The notes under the pieces were generated by a model. That model did no database searches. It was not told the origin of the DNA and worked only from the letters and a program-made list of their open reading frames with translations. A program made the translations under genes and the position numbers. Below, in pieces: positions 51,822 to 60,708 of a DNA stretch of 64,000 bases. The DNA comes from Campylobacter lari subsp. lari (GTDB lineage: Bacteria > Campylobacterota > Campylobacteria > Campylobacterales > Campylobacteraceae). Location of the stretch: positions 744,001 through 808,000 of the forward strand of contig NZ_CP053830.1 in NCBI RefSeq assembly GCF_013372185.1, in the 5' to 3' direction. Position 1 is the first letter of the stretch. Each line of letters begins with the position of its first letter.

Positions 51822-54020
51822 TTAAGTTTTTAAAGATAAATAATGCACAAGTTGTCCAAGCGCAATAGAGCTGTCATTGCAAGGAAATTGTAAGGAAGTT
51901 TTATAAGCAAAATTTTTTCGAACTAAAATTTCAAGCAAGGTTTTATTTTGAAATACCCCGCCACATAAAAGCACTTCTTCTTTAAAATCTTTTGAATATT
52001 CTATAATTAAATTTGCAATGCCATTAAGCAAACCAGTGCTAATTTTAACCTTATCTTTATCTTCTAAAGCTTGCAAAAAGGCATTTTTAAAGCAAATTTC
52101 TTTTTCATAGATATCAAATTTGTAATTATAATCAAGATTTTTATCATAATATTTTTCCATCAAAAGTCCAATTTGTGCTTCATAATCAAGTTTTTGCATA
52201 TCAAAAGCAAAAGCGCCAAAAGCATCAATAATCCTACCAAGAGAACTCGTATATAAAGAGCTTTGAGTGTGAATTTTTTTAAGATTGTTTAATTTTACTT
52301 GAGAAAATTTAGCTAAAAACTCGCTAGCTTTGCTTTCTAAATTAAAATCAAAAATCAAAGCCAAAGCTAAATTTGCAATGTTTTTAATATCTGCATTAAT
52401 TAGTTTGAAATTTTTAAAATGATTTAGCCTTTCATAGCTTTTTAAATTTGCTCTAAAAATCTCCCCACCCCAAATTTTTCCATCATCTCCATAACCTGTC
52501 CCATCAAAAACAAAGGCTAAAACATCATTTTTGTAAATTTTATGTTCAAATAAACAAGCACATAAATGCGCATAGTGGTGTTGCACGCGAAAATTTTTAT
52601 AATCTTTAAATTCTTTTACATAGTTAAATTGTGGGTGTTTATCGCTTAAAATTTGATCAAAATTTAACTTATAAGAGTTTTGAAAGAAAGTTAAAATTTT
52701 AAAAAATCTCTCTTGTATGTCTAAACTTTTCATATCACCTATATAAGGAGAAATAAAAATTTGATTTTTAAAAAAACATGCAAATTCGTTTTTTAACTCA
52801 CTTCCTAGAGCTAGAATATTTTCTTTTGCATTAAAAATACCTGCTGTATTGATATAAAGTGGGTTAAGACCTCTTGAAGTCCTTAAAAACATTACCTCTT
52901 TACCAATAACTTGAGCAATGCTATCATCGCTTGAGTTATATATTGCTCTATCATAATCAAGATAAAAATCAAACACATCGCTAAGTTGCTCTAAAAGTTT
53001 TGTTTCTTCATAAATAATGCTTTGTGAGCTTAAATTAGCACTTGTTGCAATGATAGGTTTTTTAAAATGTTCAAAAAGCATTAAATGCGTTCCCATATAA
53101 GCTAACATAATACCTATTTTATTAGTATCTGGCGCTAAGCTTTTATGGATATTTTTGCTATTTAAAATAACTATGGGTTTTAAATTTGAAGTTAAAAGTT
53201 TTGCCTCAGCTTCATTGATAAAAGCTAATTCTTGAGCCATTTTAAGATCTTTTACCATGATAGCAAAAGGCTTTTTAGGGCGATTTTTGCGTATTCTAAG
53301 TTCATTTATAGCATTTTTATTTGTGCTATCACAAATTAAATGAAACCCACCCATACCTTTAAAAGCTATGATTTTACCTTCTTCTAAAAGCTTTGCAAGC
53401 AAGATAAAAGCTTTTTCATCTTTGGCTAAAATATTTTGATTTTTATCTTTTAAAAAAATAGTAATTTTACATTTTGGGCATGAAAGTGGCTGGGCATGAA
53501 ATCGACGATTAGTAGGATCATCATACTCACTTTGACAAAAAGAACACATTTTAAACTCATTCATAGTCGTATTAACTCTATCATATGGAAGTTTTTTTAT
53601 AATAGAAAATCTTGGCCCGCAATTTGTACAAGTAATGAAAGGGTATTTAAAACGCGGATTTTTCTCATCATAAAATTCATTATAGCAATCCTCACAAAGA
53701 GCAAAATCGCTTAAAATCGGGCTAAATTTTTCACTATCTTGTGAAGTACTTATGCTAAATTCATTATAAGTTTTTTGAAGTTTTTTATAAGAAAAATTAA
53801 AATCATCTATCCTAGCTAAAGGTGGTAAATTAGCAAAAAGTTTTTCTTTAAAAATTTCTAATTCATCATTGCTACACTCAAGTATTATAACAACACCTAA
53901 GCTATTATTATAAACCTCACCTTTTAAATTAAGCTCTTTAGCTATATTAAAAACAAAAGGGCGAAAGCCAACGCCTTGCACTAGCCCTTTAATATGAATT
54001 TCATATCCAAAGTGGGACAT
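51822..54020 (-). CDS. hypF: Carbamoyltransferase HypF
   Basis: HypF makes and transfers the carbamoyl group that HypE turns into cyanide. It has 732 residues. Domains are acylphosphatase (about 1-90, 'IKGLVQGVGFRPFVF'), a two-zinc-finger part (about 108-185; 'CEDCYNEF', 'CTNCGPRF', 'CSFCQSEY', 'CPKC'), YrdC-like (about 200-385) and Kae1-like (about 400-732; 'HHYAHLCACLFEH', 'VFDGTGYGDDG', 'VLLCGGVFQN'). The ATG at 54020 is inside the 3' end of the upstream paralogue gene, overlapping by 20 bp. Confidence 0.96.
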   Translation of the reverse strand: MSHFGYEIHIKGLVQGVGFRPFVFNIAKELNLKGEVYNNSLGVVIILECSNDELEIFKEKLFANLPPLARIDDFNFSYKKLQKTYNEFSISTSQDSEKFSPILSDFALCEDCYNEFYDEKNPRFKYPFITCTNCGPRFSIIKKLPYDRVNTTMNEFKMCSFCQSEYDDPTNRRFHAQPLSCPKCKITIFLKDKNQNILAKDEKAFILLAKLLEEGKIIAFKGMGGFHLICDSTNKNAINELRIRKNRPKKPFAIMVKDLKMAQELAFINEAEAKLLTSNLKPIVILNSKNIHKSLAPDTNKIGIMLAYMGTHLMLFEHFKKPIIATSANLSSQSIIYEETKLLEQLSDVFDFYLDYDRAIYNSSDDSIAQVIGKEVMFLRTSRGLNPLYINTAGIFNAKENILALGSELKNEFACFFKNQIFISPYIGDMKSLDIQERFFKILTFFQNSYKLNFDQILSDKHPQFNYVKEFKDYKNFRVQHHYAHLCACLFEHKIYKNDVLAFVFDGTGYGDDGKIWGGEIFRANLKSYERLNHFKNFKLINADIKNIANLALALIFDFNLESKASEFLAKFSQVKLNNLKKIHTQSSLYTSSLGRIIDAFGAFAFDMQKLDYEAQIGLLMEKYYDKNLDYNYKFDIYEKEICFKNAFLQALEDKDKVKISTGLLNGIANLIIEYSKDFKEEVLLCGGVFQNKTLLEILVRKNFAYKTSLQFPCNDSSIALGQLVHYLSLKT

Positions 54021-55515
54021 CACTTAACTTAAAAAATGGTATGTGTTTAAATACATTTTTACTAAGGCTTTTATGCTCAAACAAGCTTCCACTAAGCACG
54101 GCACAATCAACTTGCTCTTTAACTTTTAAATCATCAAATAAATCTCTTAAAAAATACGCCAAACTCTCAACAACACCCAAGGCTATGATTTGATTTTCTA
54201 CTCCAGCAAGCTTAAAGCTCATCACGCTTCTTAAGGTCTTAGTATAATCAAATTCTTTTTGTTCATTAAGTTTAAAATCTATCCTAACACCTTTTGCCAT
54301 TTTACTCTCATCTGCTAAGGCCAAAAGCGCTAATGCGGCCTTTTGCTCGTCTTTACTAAGCTCTAAAATCATCCCTACCATGCCAAAAAGATTAAAAAAA
54401 TTATTAGCCGTGTTTAGTTCTTTTCGCACTAAGGTAAATTCTTTTTCATAATTAGCTAGTAATCTTTTAGCAACATCATCTTGACTTATATTTTCATAAA
54501 ATTCATCAAAGCTTTTTGGTAAATTTAGTTTTAAAAGATTGATTTCTTTATCGAGTAAAATAATATCATCATATTTTTTACTAAGTTCTAAAAGTAAAGG
54601 CTTTTTGTCTTTAAAATCAGACAATATACAAGAAATTCTTGCAAAATTTTTATCTTCTTTTTGAAAAATCAAATTTTTAAACTCAGGTAAAATATAATCA
54701 TAACCCCTGCAAACTACTAGCTCATTTTCGATTAAAGTCACTTCAAAATCATCTTCAAAATGTTCTAGCTTTTTAAAATTTAAAAACTTAATCCCTTCTT
54801 TTTCAAGTTCAAAACATAAGGCAAACAAGAAAAGATTATCATATATTTTTATTTTAAAATACTCATGATTTAATTGATGATTTTGTCTAAAAATAGCATT
54901 AAATTTAAGCCTCATTAGAGGTTTTTCAACCCCTGCTAAGATTTTAAACTGCTCGTTATTACAGGAAAAAAATGCATTGATATGCTTTGGGTCACTTGGC
55001 ATTAAAAAATCATCTAATGCTTCATTGAAAATTTCAAAAGCATATATTCCTTTTGAGTTTTTTAAATATATTTTTTCTTTGTTTTTTAATTTTTCTAAGG
55101 CTTTTTTTAAATTATCGCAGAAATTTTCTTTAGTAATTTTTATAAAATCTTCTTCTATTTTAAACTCTTCTTCTACAAAAACACCCCATTCATTTTCTAA
55201 AAATTCACCATTAGTATAAGCATTTGCATTGAGTCTTGTTAAAAAACTTCTTTTAGTGAAGGTTTTTTCTTTTTTTATAGGTGTAAAATCTTCTTCTATA
55301 ACTTTTAAGTCAAATTTGTTTAAAAAAACACTGTGACTGATATTTTCTAAATTAGAACAAAAGGCTTGAATTTCATCTTTTTCGCCTTTAACTTTAATGA
55401 TGATTTTTTCATCTTTTTGCTCATAATCATAAGTAAAATCTTTGGCATAATAATCTAACAAATATTCAAAAATATCGTTTTTAGATTTATAATCAAAAGT
55501 AATTTCTAAAAGCAA
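54001..55515 (-). CDS. Degenerate HypF-like paralogue, function unknown
   Basis: A 504-residue protein from a TTG at 55515, preceded by AAGG at eight bases; an upstream TTG at 55560 has no ribosome site. I infer a HypF relative. The first 85 residues have the length and strand order of the HypF acylphosphatase domain, but lack its VQGVGFR loop. The zinc fingers are missing. The last 70 residues ('LGVVESLAYFLRDLFDDLKVKEQVDCAVLSGSLFEHKSLSK') parallel HypF's 'GLLNGIANLIIEYSKDFKEEVLLCGGVFQNKTLLE', though the catalytic His-rich motif HHYAH is absent. The coding frame is intact, so it is probably a functional but non-catalytic partner. It overlaps hypF by 20 bp. Confidence 0.75.
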   Translation of the reverse strand: MLLEITFDYKSKNDIFEYLLDYYAKDFTYDYEQKDEKIIIKVKGEKDEIQAFCSNLENISHSVFLNKFDLKVIEEDFTPIKKEKTFTKRSFLTRLNANAYTNGEFLENEWGVFVEEEFKIEEDFIKITKENFCDNLKKALEKLKNKEKIYLKNSKGIYAFEIFNEALDDFLMPSDPKHINAFFSCNNEQFKILAGVEKPLMRLKFNAIFRQNHQLNHEYFKIKIYDNLFLFALCFELEKEGIKFLNFKKLEHFEDDFEVTLIENELVVCRGYDYILPEFKNLIFQKEDKNFARISCILSDFKDKKPLLLELSKKYDDIILLDKEINLLKLNLPKSFDEFYENISQDDVAKRLLANYEKEFTLVRKELNTANNFFNLFGMVGMILELSKDEQKAALALLALADESKMAKGVRIDFKLNEQKEFDYTKTLRSVMSFKLAGVENQIIALGVVESLAYFLRDLFDDLKVKEQVDCAVLSGSLFEHKSLSKNVFKHIPFFKLSDVPLWI

Positions 55516-55591
55516 GTTAAAAACCTTAAAATTAAATTTTTTAAAGCATAAATATAACAATTTTAATTCTAAGGAAAGCTTAAAAATATAC

Positions 55592-56257
55592 TTAAAAAAT
55601 AAGACTTTTTAGAAAAACTTCTCTTGCTTTGTAATCAGGCATTAATTTATGCAAAAAATCATAAAATTCTTTTTGATGATGTGGGTAGATTAAATGTGTA
55701 AGTTCATGCAAAATCACATATTCTATAGCTTTTATAGGTTTTTGTATGAGTTTTAAATTTAAGTTTATATATGCTTTTTGATGATTGCAAGAACCCCATC
55801 TTGAAATCATTTCTTTAATACAAATTCTTTGTACCTTTCTCTTGAAGACAAATTGCCATTTTTTTATAAAATACTCAAAAATCACCCTAGCACTACGCCT
55901 TAAGAAAAGATCTAAGGACTTTTGATTTTTTGCAAAAATTTTATCATTTTTTATGAGAACTTTTTTATGATTTTCATTAAAAATTAGCTTATATTTTTTA
56001 CCTAAAAAATACAACTCATTATTTGCTAAAACTACCCTTTTTAAAGAAAGTTCTTTTTCTTTGGCTCTAATCCAGCTTTCATTTTTTTCTAAAAATCTTA
56101 AAACATCTCTTTGCTCATAATATAGCGGTATACTAAGCTTGAAATTCAAATCCCTATCTATCCTAAGTCTTAGATATTTAAGTTTTTTCTTTTCAAAAGC
56201 AAAACGAAATTCTTTAAATTCTAAAATTCCTTTTATACCAGTGCTTTGCCTTGCCAT
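55592..56257 (-). CDS. YgjP-like zinc metallopeptidase-fold protein
   Basis: A 221-residue protein of the DUF45/YgjP (M48-like, WLM-related) family. The zinc motif 'VILHELTHLIYPHH' has H-E-x-x-H at about residues 184-188. It is preceded by 'MISRWGSCNHQKAYINLNLKLI' (about 150-171), the usual W-G-S-C segment before it, and followed by 'FYDFLHKLMPDYKAR'. The N-terminal half is strand-rich. The E. coli homologue was named for upstream-of-unknown functions; protease activity is not firmly known. Its start lies inside the MATE gene's 3' end, overlapping by 25 bp. Confidence 0.85.
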   Translation of the reverse strand: MARQSTGIKGILEFKEFRFAFEKKKLKYLRLRIDRDLNFKLSIPLYYEQRDVLRFLEKNESWIRAKEKELSLKRVVLANNELYFLGKKYKLIFNENHKKVLIKNDKIFAKNQKSLDLFLRRSARVIFEYFIKKWQFVFKRKVQRICIKEMISRWGSCNHQKAYINLNLKLIQKPIKAIEYVILHELTHLIYPHHQKEFYDFLHKLMPDYKAREVFLKSLIF

Positions 56258-57549
56258 TTTTTACTTTTCCATCTATATGAATTTACTATACCGCGTAAAA
56301 ACTCATCTGCACAAAAACCTATCCAAACTCCTAAAATTCCAAGTCCAGCATAAAAACAAAGCACATAACCAACTGGTAAAGAAACTCCAAGCATAAATAC
56401 CACTCCACTTAAAAACGGAAATCTCGCATCACCACTTGCTCTTAGTGAATTCACCATGACTATATTAAAAGTTCTTGAAATTTCTAAGAAAATTGAAAGA
56501 GTAAAAAGTGGTATCATAAGTTCTTTTAAACTCTCTTCAAGCTTTACTACACCCATAGTAAAATCTTGTAAAACATAATTAAGCAAAGCTACAAAAGCAC
56601 TTGCTACCACGCTAAAATACAAAGCTATCCAAGTATGTTTATAGGCCACATTTAAGTATTTAGCGCCGACTAACTTACCTATGATGATTTCATTTGCTAC
56701 GCTTATGGCTTGTCCTACTAGCATGATAAGCAAAGAAATTTGAAAATAAATCGTTTGAACGCTTAAATTTTCTTTACCCAAACTTGCTACAAAAGCAAAA
56801 GCTATGGTGTATTGTATAAACCATATCAAATGCTCTCCTGCTGCAAAACCACCGATATTAAAAATCTTTTTAAGCACAGATTTTTCAAGGTTTATCATCT
56901 CTTTAATTTTAAGATGAATTTTGAGCTTAAAACTAAGTATTGCTATAAGCATGCTAAAGGCTACCAAGCGCCCAAGTATATTACTAAGCCCTACTCCAAA
57001 AAGTTCTAGCTTAGTAAAATGCAACACATAAAAATTTCCTATAAATATCACAATATTCATCAATAAGGTAGTAAACATAACCCAATAAGCCATATTATAC
57101 ACCCTAATAATAGCAGCCAAAACTATGCCCATAGCATCAAAAAACAAACAAATTCCAAGCATATGTAAGTAAATTGCACTATCTTTTAAAAGCTCATTTG
57201 GAATTTGTAAAAGATAGAGTAAAAACTCTCCATGCCATAAAATCAAACTTCCACACATAAAACCAAGCAAGGCATTTAAAAATAGACTTTGGTGAATTGC
57301 CTTTCTTGCTAGAGTGTAATCTTTAGCCCCTAAAGCTTGAGCGATCACTACACTACAACCCACACTTAGAAAACTAAAAATAATGATAAATAAATCTGCT
57401 ACTTGATTACCCGCACCCATAGCTCCAACTAAAAAGTTAGAATACTGCGAAACCATCACGGTATTAATAATCAAAGAAAAATACCTTAAAAACATTTCAA
57501 GTAATATAGGCATACTAAGATGTTTAAGTGAAAGTTGTTTGCTTGCCAT
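56233..57549 (-). CDS. MATE-family multidrug/cation antiporter
   Basis: An inner-membrane transporter of 438 residues with twelve predicted helices in two six-helix halves. The halves share the same pattern: 'LVGAMGAGNQVADLFIIIFSFLSVGCSVVIAQALGAKD' and 'LSVQTIYFQISLLIMLVGQAISVANEIIIGKLVGAK'. MATE proteins export cationic drugs or metabolites in exchange for Na+ or H+. The substrate cannot be predicted. The ATG lies next to the terminator of the DUF2920 gene. Confidence 0.92.
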   Translation of the reverse strand: MASKQLSLKHLSMPILLEMFLRYFSLIINTVMVSQYSNFLVGAMGAGNQVADLFIIIFSFLSVGCSVVIAQALGAKDYTLARKAIHQSLFLNALLGFMCGSLILWHGEFLLYLLQIPNELLKDSAIYLHMLGICLFFDAMGIVLAAIIRVYNMAYWVMFTTLLMNIVIFIGNFYVLHFTKLELFGVGLSNILGRLVAFSMLIAILSFKLKIHLKIKEMINLEKSVLKKIFNIGGFAAGEHLIWFIQYTIAFAFVASLGKENLSVQTIYFQISLLIMLVGQAISVANEIIIGKLVGAKYLNVAYKHTWIALYFSVVASAFVALLNYVLQDFTMGVVKLEESLKELMIPLFTLSIFLEISRTFNIVMVNSLRASGDARFPFLSGVVFMLGVSLPVGYVLCFYAGLGILGVWIGFCADEFLRGIVNSYRWKSKKWQGKALV

Positions 57550-57583
57550 AAATGCTCTTTTTATTAATATTTTTTTTGAAAGT

Positions 57584-57614
57584 AAAAAGTAATTTTACTT
57601 AAAAATTACTTTTT
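57584..57614 (-). terminator. Terminator after the DUF2920 gene
   Basis: A 12-bp perfect stem, AAAAAGTAATTT (57584-57595) and AAATTACTTTTT (57603-57614), with a 7-nt loop. It lies 16 bp beyond the stop of the minus-strand DUF2920 gene, with T-rich sequence on the far side, and separates it from the MATE gene. Confidence 0.65.
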
Positions 57615-57629
57615 ATAAAATAAATAATG

Positions 57630-58826
57630 TTAGTTTGAATTTACTATACTTAAAATAATCTGATTGTTATCTTCTTTAAAAGCATATACTAAATCATCGC
57701 ATTTATAAGAAATTTCTTTTTTGCAAGTTTTATCTTTTAAAGATTTTTGTAGAATTTGTGGCAAGTGTTTTTTGGTTAAAGTTTTTATCGACATTCCTAA
57801 TCCATGATTTAAATCTTTAATCAATCTACCATCTATTTGCTTTTCACAATTAATTTCATATAAATAAACATCAAATCCTAATTTATCTAAAAACCCATAT
57901 AATTCTTTTTTATCTTTAAATGGCGCTATGGTATCATATATACTGTGATAACTAATATAAGGAATTTTTCTATAACTTGATTGAAGTTTTAAATGTTCAT
58001 AGTTTAAAATATCTCTAATACTTTTTCTTGCATTAGAAAAATAGCAAGAAGAGTATTGATTAGATGTCCAAAAACTTTTAGTAAATAAAAACAAATCAAT
58101 ATTTTTAGAATAATTTATATAAAATTCGCAGTTCTTGGTATAATCGATTTCTTTAGCAAAACCCAAATATGCAAGAGGTGTTAAAGCATAAGAGGAATTA
58201 TCTATTATACCATCTACAATCCAAGGACTTATTTTAGCGCATAAATTTGCTAAATATCCTCCATGAGAACTGCCAACTAAAATTACTGGTATACCCCCCC
58301 CCATATTTTTTTCTACATGCAATATAGCATTAGATATATCTATTGCTTGCATGATGCCAAAATTTTGATACTCATTTTTAGTTGGTTTTAAAGTGGCACT
58401 AAGTTGAATTTTATTTTGATTGCGAATTTTATTTGTTGATTTTAATTCAATCATCTGTTGGTCTATGTATTTTAAATCATCATAAGAAAAATCTTTCCAT
58501 TTTATACCAAAAGCTTTGCATGAATGCTCTAGTATAAATTCATCTATATCATCAAATACTATTTTTGCACCATTATTTAATCTTGAACCAATACAATGAT
58601 ACTCAACACTAAGTACAATTACATCAAAATTATTACAAATGGTTTCAGCTAAATGTCTTCTATAATCGCTATTTGCATCATCTCCAAATCCAGAGATAAT
58701 ACAAACAATAGCTTTCATTTGCTTACTATCATCATAAGTGATTCTGTATTCTAATTTACTTTCTCTTTTTATACCAAGTTCTACATCATCACAAGAATCA
58801 ATAAAATAAGTTTCATTTTTGAGCAT
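57630..58826 (-). CDS. DUF2920-family protein, phase-variable by a G9 tract
   Basis: A 398-residue cytosolic protein I place in the DUF2920 (Campylobacter '617') family. It looks like an alpha/beta hydrolase: 'IVCIISGFGDD' (about 40-50), the nucleophile elbow 'LVGSSHGGYLANL' with Ser187 (G-S-S-H-G-G), 'YISYHSIYDTIAPFKDKKELY' giving an Asp, and 'DLNHGLGMS' giving a His. Codons for Met175-Gly178 contain nine consecutive G (C at 58294-58302), inside the frame. The frame is full length as read (ON). Eight or ten G would lead to early stops. The biochemical function is unknown; relatives have been linked to surface or flagellar-glycan variation and motility. Confidence 0.9.
   Translation of the reverse strand: MLKNETYFIDSCDDVELGIKRESKLEYRITYDDSKQMKAIVCIISGFGDDANSDYRRHLAETICNNFDVIVLSVEYHCIGSRLNNGAKIVFDDIDEFILEHSCKAFGIKWKDFSYDDLKYIDQQMIELKSTNKIRNQNKIQLSATLKPTKNEYQNFGIMQAIDISNAILHVEKNMGGGIPVILVGSSHGGYLANLCAKISPWIVDGIIDNSSYALTPLAYLGFAKEIDYTKNCEFYINYSKNIDLFLFTKSFWTSNQYSSCYFSNARKSIRDILNYEHLKLQSSYRKIPYISYHSIYDTIAPFKDKKELYGFLDKLGFDVYLYEINCEKQIDGRLIKDLNHGLGMSIKTLTKKHLPQILQKSLKDKTCKKEISYKCDDLVYAFKEDNNQIILSIVNSN
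58294..58302 (-). repeat. Phase-variable homopolymer tract (G9 on the coding strand)
   Basis: Nine C on the plus strand, nine G on the coding strand, within codons for 'MGGGI' of the DUF2920 gene. Campylobacter lacks full mismatch repair and such tracts slip often. With ten G translation would end about 20 codons on; with eight G it would end within four codons of the tract. Confidence 0.85.
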
Positions 58827-58841
58827 TTATTTTCCAAAATA

Positions 58842-58872
58842 AAAATTTAACGACATTATATCGTTAAATTTT
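58842..58872 (-). terminator. Terminator of the pst operon
   Basis: A 12-bp perfect stem, AAAATTTAACGA (58842-58853) and TCGTTAAATTTT (58861-58872), with the 7-nt loop CATTATA. It lies 11 bp beyond the pstB stop on the minus strand and 16 bp before the DUF2920 start, whose ribosome-binding site (GGAAAA) follows it. Confidence 0.75.
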
Positions 58873-58882
58873 TAAAAATAAA

Positions 58883-59623
58883 TCACCCAAAAGCTCCACT
58901 CAAATAAGCTTTTGTTTTTTCTTCTTTAGGATTTTCAAAAAATTCTTTACTCTCTCCAAATTCCACAAGCTCTCCTAAATGAAAAAACGCAGTGTAATCA
59001 GCCACGCGCTTACCTTGTTGCATATTATGTGTTACCATTATCATAGATAAATTATGACTTAGTTCTTTAATAAGTTCTTCTATGACTCCAGAAGATATAG
59101 GATCAAGTGCAGAAGTTGGTTCATCTAAAAGTAATAATTTTGGCTTTATGGCCAAAGCTCTTGCTATGCAAAGGCGTTGTTGCTGGCCACCTGAAAGTGC
59201 TAGAGCATTTTGTTTTAGTTTATCTTTTACTTCTTCAAAAAGACCCACTTTTTTAAGACAATCTTCTACTAAAGCATCTTCTTCATCTTTATTTTTAATC
59301 ATCCCATGGAGTTTTGGAGCATAAGAAATATTATCATAAATGCTTTTTACAAAAACATTTGGTTGTTGAAATACCATTCCAACTTTTTTTCTAAGCACAA
59401 CTAAATCTTGATTTTTAACATCTTTTCCATCAATCTCAACAAGACCATCGATTTTTGCTATTTTGTCATTCATGCGATTAAAGCAACGCAAAAATGTGGA
59501 TTTTCCGCAACCTGAAGCACCTATTAAAGCTGTGATTTTATTTTTTTGAATTTCCATATTTATATCAAACAAAGCCTGTTTTTTACCATAAAATAAATTT
59601 AAATTTGTTGTTTTTGCTATCAT
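58883..59623 (-). CDS. pstB: Phosphate ABC transporter ATPase PstB
   Basis: The ATPase driving phosphate import through PstAC. From the ATG at 59623 (AAGGAAA upstream, ATGA overlap with the pstA stop) it has 246 residues; the frame continues upstream inside pstA, but that would add 43 unrelated residues. Walker A is '[15 protein letters not shown]' (about 32-46), then '[14 protein letters not shown]', the signature 'ALSGGQQQR' and Walker B '[13 protein letters not shown]'. 'FLSGAFG' is the characteristic PstB C-terminus, here 'YLSGAFG'. Confidence 0.96.
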   Translation of the reverse strand: MIAKTTNLNLFYGKKQALFDINMEIQKNKITALIGASGCGKSTFLRCFNRMNDKIAKIDGLVEIDGKDVKNQDLVVLRKKVGMVFQQPNVFVKSIYDNISYAPKLHGMIKNKDEEDALVEDCLKKVGLFEEVKDKLKQNALALSGGQQQRLCIARALAIKPKLLLLDEPTSALDPISSGVIEELIKELSHNLSMIMVTHNMQQGKRVADYTAFFHLGELVEFGESKEFFENPKEEKTKAYLSGAFG

Positions 59624-60708
59624 TTTAATTTTCCTTGAAAATATCTTCTTAAAAGTATTGCTGCTAAATTTAAAATCACCAAAAGAGATAAAAGCACTAT
59701 AATCCCTGCTGCTGTTCTTTCTAAAAATGCACGCTCTGGCATAGCTGACCATGAAAAAATTTGAGCAGGTAAAACACTTGTTGGCGCAAAAACACTATTT
59801 GCCACATCGGGTATAAAAGCTATCATACCTATAATCATCAAAGGTGCAGTTTCGCCAATAGCCCCCGCTAGAGTTAAAATAGAACCTGTTAATATCATAG
59901 GCATTGCCAAAGGCAGCATAATGCCTTTTATCATTTGAATTTTAGTCATACCTAAAGCATATGCAGCATTTTTCATATTAATATCTACACTTTTTAAGGC
60001 AGCTTTAGTTGAAACAATAATAATAGGCAAACTCATAATAGCCAAAGTAAGTCCCCCAACCAAAGCACTAGAACGAGGCATGCCAAAAAGATTAATAAAC
60101 ACTCCAAGACCTAAAAGTCCAAATAAAATACTAGGAATGCTAGCTAGATTATTTATGCATACTTCTATAAAATGCGTAAATACATTTTGCGGGGCAAATT
60201 CTTCTAAATAAATAGCAGCTCCAACTCCTATTGGGATACTAACGGCCATACATACTAACATTACAAGCAAAGTTCCAATCACAGAAGCAAAGATTCCTGA
60301 ATTTTCAGGTGATTTAGAGTCTCCATTAAGAAAAAAATTTGTATTAAAACTTAGTTTGATTTCTTGCTTTTGAACTAATTCATCAACTAATTTTTTTTGC
60401 TCATCGCTTAGTTTATTGTAGTTTTTTTTCATATATTGATCAACTTCAGAATTTGCTAAAAGCCAAGATTTTTCTTTTATTTGACCCGTTCTTATTTTCC
60501 TCTGTTCAGCGCGTGATAAAAGCTCATATGAAGGGCTATTTCTATCAGCTTGAGTATAAATGTAAGTTTGCTTAAAAGCTCCTATCCCAAGATACCCTAC
60601 ACTTGATAAAAAAACACAAAGAAAAATAAGGTTTATATAAAGCCCTATTTTACAAAATCTTTTGAAATTTTTTGAAGCTTTTTTTCTTTGTTTAAAAAGT
60701 TTTTTCAT
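59620..60708 (-). CDS. pstA: Phosphate ABC transporter permease PstA
   Basis: One of two membrane subunits of the phosphate importer. It is 362 residues, with a basic N-terminus, one helix (about 25-45), a periplasmic part of about 90 residues (about 46-135) and then six helices (about 140-355). The EAA loop is in '[25 protein letters not shown]' (about 246-270). The large N-terminal periplasmic insertion is longer than in E. coli PstA (296 residues). It overlaps pstB and pstC by 4 bp. Confidence 0.94.
   Translation of the reverse strand: MKKLFKQRKKASKNFKRFCKIGLYINLIFLCVFLSSVGYLGIGAFKQTYIYTQADRNSPSYELLSRAEQRKIRTGQIKEKSWLLANSEVDQYMKKNYNKLSDEQKKLVDELVQKQEIKLSFNTNFFLNGDSKSPENSGIFASVIGTLLVMLVCMAVSIPIGVGAAIYLEEFAPQNVFTHFIEVCINNLASIPSILFGLLGLGVFINLFGMPRSSALVGGLTLAIMSLPIIIVSTKAALKSVDINMKNAAYALGMTKIQMIKGIMLPLAMPMILTGSILTLAGAIGETAPLMIIGMIAFIPDVANSVFAPTSVLPAQIFSWSAMPERAFLERTAAGIIVLLSLLVILNLAAILLRRYFQGKLK

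Noticed and set aside
54001-55515. HypF paralogue as a pseudogene
   Set aside because: There is no internal stop or frameshift over 504 codons, a ribosome-binding site precedes the start and the gene overlaps hypF, so it is probably expressed.
59624-59752. 43-residue N-terminal extension of pstB
   Set aside because: It lies wholly inside pstA in another frame and precedes the conserved PstB start; the ATG at 59623 has a ribosome-binding site and an ATGA overlap.
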